NCBI GenBank assembly: GCA_017959005.1
Contig: JAGDBO010000009.1
Coordinates: 62,001-126,000 of the forward strand
Direction of reading: 5' to 3'
DNA from: Bacteroidales bacterium
Lineage (GTDB): Bacteria; Bacteroidota; Bacteroidia; Bacteroidales; UBA932
DNA: 64,000 nt
Shown: in pieces, positions 26,479-34,234 of the stretch
How the letters are laid out: each line of letters opens with the position of its first letter
Numbering within the stretch: the stretch's first letter is position 1
Translations under genes and position numbers: made by a program
The notes under the pieces: generated by a model
Told to the model about the DNA's origin: nothing
The model's input: the letters and a program-made list of their open reading frames with translations, nothing else
The model's database searches: none

Positions 26479-29400
26479 TTATTTTCTAGGATAAGTTTGT
26501 ATAATTGTTATATCCTTACCATTTTCTATATACCATTCCACTTGATTTGCCTCATACATATTATCCGTTATTTCTCCATTGTTGTAATATCGATTTTTGA
26601 TAGTGTGTTGTTTTCCGGCTTTTCTGTGGGCTTCTTTGAAAGTTCTATTGTTTGATTCGGAATAGGCCGGGGAAGCATCTTGTTTAGTACTTTTTGAAAT
26701 CTCTGCTCCAATAAAGGCTTCAGTAAGTTCATGCCATATTGATTGTCCAGGTGTTTCAAAAAATTCATCAATTGTATCTAAAATTCTTGTATTAACAAGC
26801 TGAAAAGCATCTACAACGGTCTCTCCTAATTGATTGGTTGAAACTCTATTCCCCATGAATGCTCCACCAATGAATATATTACCTTCAGGTGTTTTTTCTT
26901 CATCAGTAGTTCCCATTACAACAAATACGTCATTTCTATCAATCATTTTGGCCATTGTTTTAACAATCCCCCTTAGCTTTTCTCTATTCTTCTCATAAGA
27001 GACTTTTCCTTCTGGATTTATAGATAACGTTATTGACTTACCAACTTTTTCCTGCAACTGCAAGAGAGCTTCAAAAGAGTACTCCCCAATTATTGTCAAA
27101 GAGTCACCGATTATATCTGTGAATAATATAGGATTCCCGCTGCAGTAGTTGTACGGTGTGAGTGTCAGATATTTCTCTGCTTTTGGATCTATAGCCATCC
27201 ACCTTGCTGTAACGGGGTCGTATTGCCTGAACCCATAATCCAGGTAGTCTGTCCCTGCCACGGTTTGGATTTCTTTTCCGTTGTAAAGGTCTCTTTTTGC
27301 CTGTGTTGCAGAGACTCTGTTTGGATAGAGCGCATTCAGTGAAGTGTTTATTGTAGGGTAGCTTTCTCCCTGGTTTGTTTGCAATCCGAACGGATAGTAG
27401 CTGTTCCTCTCCAGTATGTTTCCCTGGCTGTCACTTACTGCTCTTGTGCTTCCCAGATGATCCTTTACCAGGAATAGAGTTGTGTAAGAAGTATTTGTGG
27501 AAGCTCCGCTCATCTGCCTTACAGCTAAAATCCTTCCGCTTTCAGCCTCAGCGCTTTCCAGGTATTCTTTTGTGGTGTTGTTTGAAGCGTCTACCTCCAA
27601 TGTGAACGGTCCTACGTATGCTCTTCCGTTTCCGTCTTTGTCTATGACCTTGTACTTTGTACCGTCTGCCAGATAGGTGTAATTGGAAAGCAGAGTGTCG
27701 TTTCTGGAAACGGTCTTGACCTGGTTGTTCAGGTCGTATGTCATGACAACGTTTCTTAAAGCATCCTTTGTCATGTTCCCGTTTCCGTCATAGAGATACT
27801 CCCCGGTCCCAGCCAGATGTCTTATCCTGTTTCCCGTATAAGAGTAAGTGAAGTCATCTTTAGGGTTGGATGCGTTCTCACTGAACCTTCTGAGTGTAAG
27901 TATGTTTCCGTTACGGTCATAGGAGAGGTTTTTCTCTGTGAACGTGTCAGAAGATGTGGTACTTGTACCGATGTACCTTACCCCCTGCGTTAGCCGTCCC
28001 TGGCCGTCATAGGAGAAGGCATAAGAGCTTCTGCTCTCCGTGCTACCCGGATTTGTCCAGTCACTTGCGTCTTTCCACTGACTTGCCTCCCACTCCGTTA
28101 TGAGTCCGTCATACGATTTTGCAGTAGATGCTTTTACTGCATCATGATAACGTAGCGTCTGAGAGTAGAGGTTATAGTTGTAAGCCGGTTCACTTCCTTT
28201 CTTCAGTATGTCACTCTGAGAGTTTATCCAGCCTTGTATGTTGTAAGTGAGGCTGTTCTCCAATACCGGTGTTGCCGTAGACGGATTGAGTGAAGCGGAA
28301 CCCTGCGCAGCTGTCTTTCCTCTTTTTGTATTAACCAACCTTCCGAGGTTGTCATAGCTGTAATTTACTGCGGCGTATGTGTCTGAACTGTTGTTCAGAT
28401 CTGCCGTAGCTGTGAGTTTTCTTGCCCGTGAGTCGTAAGTAAATGTCTGAGTGAGCGTGTTCTCGCTCTCCTGGAGAGTTGCATTGGTTCCCACAGAGAG
28501 TGTCTGCACGCTCCTTAGGTTGTTCCCTACAAAATCATAAGAAGCGGAACTTCTCAGAAGTTCTCCGTCCGGCATCTTAGTGACCGTCTGAATTGTCCTT
28601 CCTTTTTTGTCATAGAAGTAACTCTCTTCCCTGTATCTTCTCAGATTCGGTGTCATGCTGCTTGAAGAGAGGTCCAACACTTTTGAATATGTTAAAAGTC
28701 CTTTTACCCTGCCGTCCACGTCATTACTTGTAACTGTGCCTGTTACCGGTGAGAAGGCCAGCGCTGCCGGTGCACTCTTCCCGTACTCGGAGTAAGAGAG
28801 GAGGGTGTTCTGCTGGTCGCTAAAGATCTGCGGGTAAGGTGTTTGGAAGGCTGTCTCCACTTCCGCTCTTGTCTTCTGCGCAGATAGGTATGTAGCCGTC
28901 ACTCTGGAAAGTGAGTCATAACGTGTTAAAATCCAGCGGTTCTCTTCTCTGAGCAAGGAGTCCTGCGTTGCCACACTCCTTCCTGCCGGGTCATACACAA
29001 TGAATTCCCACCCTTTCCCCGGTATCTTTTTCTCAGAGACTCTTCCCAATCCGTCATAGTTGTAAAGGAAGGCAAAGAGTATGGCTGTAGAGTCCGAGTT
29101 GGCTATGGTATAAGGATTTGCAGCAGAGCTGTTTGCCGCCAAGGTTTTTACTCTTGCCGTTCCTTCCGGCTGAATGACCCACCTTAGCTGCCTTCTTCCG
29201 TCATAGACGTAGTAAGTCTCACTGATGCTGTTACCCGTTCCGCTCTGAGCAAGGTAAAGTGTCCCTTCCGAGTCTTTGAACTCCGTAGACACCCTCCCGT
29301 CCGGAGAGGTAATGGTGTTCTTGAAAAGTTTTCCTGCTGAAAGATAGCCTTTTACCGTCAGTACTCCGTTTTCATTGCAGGACATATCTAAAACCTCGTT

Positions 29401-31110
29401 GCTTGCGTTGGCATCATAACTGAAAGCAGAATAGTGGTTTACCCCCGTGCTCACAGCTCTGAACGCCGCTCCCGGAGTATATTCCTTCTTTACCCTGTTC
29501 AATGGAGATGATTCATACTCTTTCTCTGTAAAGGCAAAGGCGGCATCACTGCTTCCGTAGAGTGAGTTATAAAACGCTTGCTGTGAAGAAAGTGGCGTCT
29601 CTTCCGGTCTTGGTGAAGCAAAGGAAGAGACCATAGGCAGATAGCTTTTTGCATCCTCTCTTCTCATCACGTCATACCAGATAGGCGTTACTATGTTCTT
29701 CCCGTTAGGTGCTGCTGCCACATTTACCGTCTGGGCGGGATATCCCAACCCGTCATAGTAAGTTACGTCCAATATGTATGACTGTGCATTGGCAGAGGTG
29801 AAAGACTGCTTTAGTATCCAGTTTTCTCCCAGTACCGCCACCCCTTCGTTTACCGTTAGGCTTCCCTTCATCAGCTTTTGTAGCCCTTTATAAGAGGCTG
29901 CAACGGCGTATTTTCCGGAAGCGTCCGGTATGTTGAAGCGTAGGGTATCTCCGTTTCCCACTCTGGTGTTCCCGTACGGAACGCCGTCTTTTAGGAGCGT
30001 ATAACGTACCCTGCACTGCGAGCCTTCTAGAATGATAAACCCTGGTGTTGCGTTTCCCTCCGGGAATGTTACGTTGAAGGCGTTGAGCGCTCCACCTCCG
30101 GGTTGAGAGAAGATTATCTCCGATGCGTTCTGATTCTTAAAGTAGGTGTTATTGTTTATTGTGTTGTAAGATATGTTCGGTCCGCACTCAGCGGTGATGG
30201 TGACATAAGAGTCGTTGGGAAAAGCTCTTTGATAGGAGAGGTTTATTGTGCTGTCCCACGTTGTGGCCTTTCCGCTGTTATAGAAGTTTATTATGCGGTT
30301 CAGAACGCTGTCCTGCGCGGCAGTTACGGCATAAGTGAAGGATATTTTCCCTCCGTCTTTGCTGAAGGTGTAGGGGTTAGGGGAGAGGGAGCAGTTGCGC
30401 TGCGTGTCATAGAACGGATGCCACTGTACCGTTCTGGTTCCGTTCATCAGCACTTCCGTAGGGTAATAAGCTATGCAGTAGTATGCTCCGGGGAGGGTGA
30501 TTGGGAATTTCAGCTGACGGTTTCCCTCGCTCTTTCCGTTTACATCTGCAACTGTAATCGTGTAGCCCAGAGAGTCTTTCAGGAGCCTGTAAGAGGCGAA
30601 TCCGTCCGAACTGCTGAGAATCAGTGCGTTCTTTCCTCCATGGAGAAGATAGAGTGCTGATACGTTCGGCAGCAGCGTATATACGTTTGGAGTGTGAATG
30701 TCCTGGTAAATGACGGCCGAGGCGTTACTTGCCGTGATGGTCACCTCCCGCATCTCTGTTCCGTTATTTGCTGCGAAAGTAAGGTTGAGGTCCGCCTCAT
30801 AGATTCCTTCTTGGTTAGTAAGGAAAACCTCTGTGATCCAGTCCTCTGCACCGTTATAAGCTATCTGATTTTCAATAGAGGAAATGAGTGTTGCGGCATT
30901 GAATCCGTTATTGCTGAGAATATGAATTACCGCCGTCTCTCCGTTTGGGCTGAGATAGATCTCCTGCTCGTCAATATAATCAATGCTTATGGTTATCTCA
31001 AACTGAGAGGTCTGGGCAGAGAGGGTTGTTCCCGGCTTAAGGAGCCAGAGAGCCATCATCAAAAAGAAAGCTCTTATAAGTAAGGAATTATATGATTTAA
31101 TCTTCTTCAC
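26479..31110 (-). CDS. RHS/YD-repeat protein with variable C-terminal tip
   Basis: This 1543-residue secreted protein has a GTG start and a signal peptide (residues 1-33). A beta-rich N-terminal third is followed by a DUF6443-like block (Y-Y-D-G-L-G-Y-P-A-Q near residues 450-460), many YD repeats (about 650-1150) and the RHS core (D-H-L-G-S-T-R, Y-P-F-G, Y-L-D-Y-G-F-R-Q-Y-D-P, ending P-Y-N-Y-C-S-G-N-P near 1318-1326). Residues from about 1327 form a separate AT-rich tip with W-H-E-L-T-E-A-F-I-G-A (H1460, E1461, E1464) and a later E-A-H-R-K-A, a pattern I have seen on other Bacteroidales RHS tips. RHS shells encapsulate a toxin or effector. Activity of this tip is unproven; metal-dependent hydrolysis is only suggested by the His/Glu pattern. 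Confidence 0.85.
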   Translation of the reverse strand: MKKIKSYNSLLIRAFFLMMALWLLKPGTTLSAQTSQFEITISIDYIDEQEIYLSPNGETAVIHILSNNGFNAATLISSIENQIAYNGAEDWITEVFLTNQEGIYEADLNLTFAANNGTEMREVTITASNASAVIYQDIHTPNVYTLLPNVSALYLLHGGKNALILSSSDGFASYRLLKDSLGYTITVADVNGKSEGNRQLKFPITLPGAYYCIAYYPTEVLMNGTRTVQWHPFYDTQRNCSLSPNPYTFSKDGGKISFTYAVTAAQDSVLNRIINFYNSGKATTWDSTINLSYQRAFPNDSYVTITAECGPNISYNTINNNTYFKNQNASEIIFSQPGGGALNAFNVTFPEGNATPGFIILEGSQCRVRYTLLKDGVPYGNTRVGNGDTLRFNIPDASGKYAVAASYKGLQKLMKGSLTVNEGVAVLGENWILKQSFTSANAQSYILDVTYYDGLGYPAQTVNVAAAPNGKNIVTPIWYDVMRREDAKSYLPMVSSFASPRPEETPLSSQQAFYNSLYGSSDAAFAFTEKEYESSPLNRVKKEYTPGAAFRAVSTGVNHYSAFSYDANASNEVLDMSCNENGVLTVKGYLSAGKLFKNTITSPDGRVSTEFKDSEGTLYLAQSGTGNSISETYYVYDGRRQLRWVIQPEGTARVKTLAANSSAANPYTIANSDSTAILFAFLYNYDGLGRVSEKKIPGKGWEFIVYDPAGRSVATQDSLLREENRWILTRYDSLSRVTATYLSAQKTRAEVETAFQTPYPQIFSDQQNTLLSYSEYGKSAPAALAFSPVTGTVTSNDVDGRVKGLLTYSKVLDLSSSSMTPNLRRYREESYFYDKKGRTIQTVTKMPDGELLRSSASYDFVGNNLRSVQTLSVGTNATLQESENTLTQTFTYDSRARKLTATADLNNSSDTYAAVNYSYDNLGRLVNTKRGKTAAQGSASLNPSTATPVLENSLTYNIQGWINSQSDILKKGSEPAYNYNLYSQTLRYHDAVKASTAKSYDGLITEWEASQWKDASDWTNPGSTESRSSYAFSYDGQGRLTQGVRYIGTSTTSSDTFTEKNLSYDRNGNILTLRRFSENASNPKDDFTYSYTGNRIRHLAGTGEYLYDGNGNMTKDALRNVVMTYDLNNQVKTVSRNDTLLSNYTYLADGTKYKVIDKDGNGRAYVGPFTLEVDASNNTTKEYLESAEAESGRILAVRQMSGASTNTSYTTLFLVKDHLGSTRAVSDSQGNILERNSYYPFGLQTNQGESYPTINTSLNALYPNRVSATQAKRDLYNGKEIQTVAGTDYLDYGFRQYDPVTARWMAIDPKAEKYLTLTPYNYCSGNPILFTDIIGDSLTIIGEYSFEALLQLQEKVGKSITLSINPEGKVSYEKNREKLRGIVKTMAKMIDRNDVFVVMGTTDEEKTPEGNIFIGGAFMGNRVSTNQLGETVVDAFQLVNTRILDTIDEFFETPGQSIWHELTEAFIGAEISKSTKQDASPAYSESNNRTFKEAHRKAGKQHTIKNRYYNNGEITDNMYEANQVEWYIENGKDITIIQTYPRK

Positions 31111-31115
31111 AATAA

Positions 31116-31135
31116 CTTATCTTGTCTTATCTTGT
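31116..31135. repeat. Tandem 10-base duplication across an RHS stop codon
   Basis: CTTATCTTGT occurs twice head to tail (31116-31125 and 31126-31135). The second copy contains the stop codon of the partner RHS gene on the minus strand, and the first lies in the 16-base gap before the next GTG start. Confidence 0.75.
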
Positions 31136-34100
31136 AACGGTCTGATAATAATATCTCTCCAGCGGGTTTAGGTCTTCATCCAAGATGTAGTTCAGCCTCT
31201 GAGCCTGATCGTATGTATAATGTGTTACCCTTCCTGTAGGGTCTGTCACCTGAGCCGGTAGTCCGTAAGCATGCCATTTATACCACGATACCTCACATTG
31301 CGGAATTGCGTTTTTTATAGAAGCCGCTCTTGCTTCTACATTCTCCTCAGTGGTAGAGCTGAAACAGGTGCTTCCTAAGATGTTCGTTATCTGCTCATTA
31401 GTGGCATTATCAATCCTCATGGCAACCCCTTTATTGTTGTTATACCAGATGAATGTTGTTGAAATGGCGTTTGCATCTGTTTTTTGAATGATATTTCCCT
31501 GACTGTCATATGAGTATGTGGCATATACTTTCCAGCTGCCGTCATTTACGTTGCGCTTGAGCCATTGTGTAGGGAGATATAGTGTGCGGTTTTCAGTCCC
31601 TGTTATGGCGCTGAAAGTAAGTGAGTCACAACTTATTATCTTCTCCTGCTGGGAGTCATGTTGTCTTACCTTCACCGTCACTCTTACCGGACTGGTTATA
31701 TGGTTTGCTGTGATCATTGCCTGCTGAACGGCCGTTCTGGCAGCCGCAGGTATCTCCGAGATGAAGATATATGATGTTGTAATTCTGTCTCCGTTGGAGA
31801 GGGTTTTCGTCTCCTGGATTTTTTGTCCGTTGCTGTTATAAGTGGATGAGACGTAGGATGTTGGATCTCCTGAATTGAAGAAGTCTTTTTCCGATGTCTG
31901 TGAAGGGCGGAATTCGGCCGTCTGCCTCTGAATCTGAGCTATAGCCTCTCCCACGTAAATGGTTTCATAGAACGCCGGCTTTCCTTCTTCTACTGCAAAA
32001 GATGTCTGAGAGGAATGGAGGAGGTTCCCCTCTGAATTGTAAATCTCTGATTTCTTTTCTCTTCCTCGTTTATGCTGCTGGCTGGAAGTAGGGCAGAGTA
32101 TGTTATGAACCGCCGTTGCACCGCTTCCGGTTCCGTTTGCTCCTCGGATCTGCATATAAGAGGCCTGATTTTGAAAACCGTCATTGTAACTATGCAGAAT
32201 GGACATAAAATCTCCTTCTACTATATCATCCGGGTAATCGTCCCAATCGGTAAAGAAGTGTACCACTTTGGATTTATCCGGCAGTATCTCTTCTACCCTG
32301 CTGTATTCCACCGGTGTAGCCTCGTAGTTGGATATACCTGAAGAAGAGGCGAGTTGGACGTAAATTGTATGATTCGTCAGATAACCCGAGTAGTTCAGTA
32401 CGTAACGCGGGTATACCAGGAGCGATCCGCTGGTTGTGCTGCTTGCTGCCAGGGTATAACGGTAAGAAGTGGTATCTGTAGGAATCCCGTTTTCATCTAT
32501 GTTGATTATCTGCGAAATACGGCTTCCCGGTCCGGTTGCTAGAAATCCTGGAGACGAGGCATCCATGGTAGGGGAGAAGAAGTTAGAAGATTTCTTACGT
32601 AGGTTCCTTCTTACGGTGTTGCTCTCGTAAACCAGTTCTGTGCTTCCTCCTGTAGGATACGTAATTTTTTTCATAATACCGATGGAAGAGCATCCGCTGT
32701 TTGCGTTTCTGTATGAACTTACCGTCTCGTCAAAGCTGTTGGGTTCCTGTGTGCCGAGTTGGTTGAGTGCTATGGTGTTATGATTCATGTTCGTTGAATC
32801 ATTCCTATTGAGGAAACCCCAGTGGTCTGTGGCCGTAGTGCCGAAGGCCGGGAAGAAGCTCTCTTCAAGCCCTTCATAATCAAAGGTGTATCTACCCACC
32901 TGCTCAATATCTACACTTGAAATGAATGGATACGTGTTTCCGACTTTGTTGAAGATGTAGCTTATACCCATAGACCCGGCGGGAGTCTTTATGCTGTCCA
33001 AAAGAAGGTAGGAATACACTGCATTCATATCTCTTCTGTTTGAGCCGTTCATGTAAGACCCTTGCTTTCCGTTAGGCTTGGAGAGGTAAGTGAACTCAAT
33101 AGACTCTCCGTTAGAGAAGTCAATGCTGCTGAGATAACTGGCTGTGTTATGCTCCTCGTTATATTGGAGCATAGAAACAGGGTCTTCATTTGTCTCCCAT
33201 GAAAGCCAAAGGTTTGTGCTGTAACTGACTATATCTGAATAACCATCGTGAGTGTTATATCTGAATAAAGCGGCAGCACCGTCCGGACTCTCTATTGTGC
33301 TGAGCAGGAATGCGGTAGCACGGTATGTGGAGTGTGCCTCGGGATTCTCTTTGTCATACCCCTGAGGTATGTTTCGTTCAATAAAGTTGAACTTTCTCTC
33401 TGTTCCCTGGCTTTGCGTATCCTCTCCTCCAAAGATATATCGGTACCCGTCAGATGTGGTGATGATGAACTGAGAGGAGACATTTCCGCTGCCGTCACCG
33501 TACGGCGTGTTTATCTTCTCTATTTTGTAATTGCCGTCAAATGAGGATGTGTGAAAGACTGTAAAAGAGCCGTCTGTGTTTCTGTAGAAAGAGCCGCTGT
33601 GCCCCGGAAAAGAGAAGTGGTAGATATCCGGCGTAGTCTCGTAAAGAGTCATAAGATTGTTGGGCCCTTCCAATTCATAGGCTGTCTTTAGCACGTTTCC
33701 CGGAGTAGGTCTGTTGACTACCTCATAGGTAGGCATAGGTAAGTAACTGACTATAGGTAGATAATCAAATCCGAGCACATCTCTGGCACTCCAGGAAGTA
33801 GAGGTTGAATAATTGAAAGAGCCTTGCAGTTCATCCGGGATACCTCTGACTTCTCTTGTTATGCTGCCGGCGCAGCTAAGTGTCCATCCCAGGCCCAGGA
33901 TACCGGTCTGCCGGTTAGGAATCAGACCGTTATAGCTGTAATCCAGAGAGATAGGAAGAGTAAAACGGCTGTTGCGGTAGGTATAAATGGGAACAGTAAC
34001 GGATACCTTACCTGTATAGAGTTGCGGAGTAAGTTTGCCATAACGAGTCATCTCACTTGCCTGAACGGAAGGCTTATCCGGCTCGTTGACAAGGGTGAGC

Positions 34101-34174
34101 TGGGCGTAAGATGTTAAAGGATAGAATCCTATGAGACATAGGATTAAAGTAAGGGTTCTGAAGATTGTTCTCAT
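31127..34174 (-). CDS. RHS-partner YD-repeat secreted protein
   Basis: This 1015-residue protein has a signal peptide (cleavage near S-Y-A-Q, residue 25). Its N-terminal half has the Bacteroidota pattern P-Q-L-Y-T-G-K-V-S-V-T-V-P-I-Y, then L-P-I-S-L-D-Y-S-Y-N-G and G-L-G-W-T-L-S-C-A-G-S-I-T-R, which resembles the SpvB/TcB-like beta-propeller entry of RHS shells. The C-terminal end carries YD repeats (T-H-Y-T-Y-D, D-P-T-G-R-V) and stops without core or tip. It is cotranscribed with the full RHS protein 16 bases downstream. The two together probably build the secreted shell, or the first acts as a scaffold. Exact role unknown. Confidence 0.8.
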   Translation of the reverse strand: MRTIFRTLTLILCLIGFYPLTSYAQLTLVNEPDKPSVQASEMTRYGKLTPQLYTGKVSVTVPIYTYRNSRFTLPISLDYSYNGLIPNRQTGILGLGWTLSCAGSITREVRGIPDELQGSFNYSTSTSWSARDVLGFDYLPIVSYLPMPTYEVVNRPTPGNVLKTAYELEGPNNLMTLYETTPDIYHFSFPGHSGSFYRNTDGSFTVFHTSSFDGNYKIEKINTPYGDGSGNVSSQFIITTSDGYRYIFGGEDTQSQGTERKFNFIERNIPQGYDKENPEAHSTYRATAFLLSTIESPDGAAALFRYNTHDGYSDIVSYSTNLWLSWETNEDPVSMLQYNEEHNTASYLSSIDFSNGESIEFTYLSKPNGKQGSYMNGSNRRDMNAVYSYLLLDSIKTPAGSMGISYIFNKVGNTYPFISSVDIEQVGRYTFDYEGLEESFFPAFGTTATDHWGFLNRNDSTNMNHNTIALNQLGTQEPNSFDETVSSYRNANSGCSSIGIMKKITYPTGGSTELVYESNTVRRNLRKKSSNFFSPTMDASSPGFLATGPGSRISQIINIDENGIPTDTTSYRYTLAASSTTSGSLLVYPRYVLNYSGYLTNHTIYVQLASSSGISNYEATPVEYSRVEEILPDKSKVVHFFTDWDDYPDDIVEGDFMSILHSYNDGFQNQASYMQIRGANGTGSGATAVHNILCPTSSQQHKRGREKKSEIYNSEGNLLHSSQTSFAVEEGKPAFYETIYVGEAIAQIQRQTAEFRPSQTSEKDFFNSGDPTSYVSSTYNSNGQKIQETKTLSNGDRITTSYIFISEIPAAARTAVQQAMITANHITSPVRVTVKVRQHDSQQEKIISCDSLTFSAITGTENRTLYLPTQWLKRNVNDGSWKVYATYSYDSQGNIIQKTDANAISTTFIWYNNNKGVAMRIDNATNEQITNILGSTCFSSTTEENVEARAASIKNAIPQCEVSWYKWHAYGLPAQVTDPTGRVTHYTYDQAQRLNYILDEDLNPLERYYYQTVTR

Positions 34175-34175
34175 A

Positions 34176-34214
34176 CAAGAATTGCTTTTTACAAAGGTAT
34201 AAAAACAATTCTTG
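34176..34214. promoter_or_regulatory. Inverted repeat around the RHS-operon promoter
   Basis: CAAGAATTG-C-TTTTT (34176-34190) and AAAAACAATTCTTG (34201-34214) are reverse complements apart from one extra base. Their ten-base centre holds the minus-strand box TACCTTTG (34192-34199), a match to the -7 consensus TAnnTTTG. The RHS partner ATG is just outside the left arm. An operator or cruciform over the promoter is the simplest reading. Confidence 0.55.
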
Positions 34215-34234
34215 AATATGCTTTTAGGATAAAG

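Noticed and set aside
30103-30660. Plus-strand ORF (185 codons) opposite the RHS gene
   Set aside because: Composition mirrors the RHS reading frame; no signal peptide or motif of its own.
34176-34214. Invertible phase-variable promoter
   Set aside because: The arms flank only ten bases and no invertase gene is near; kept as an operator candidate instead.
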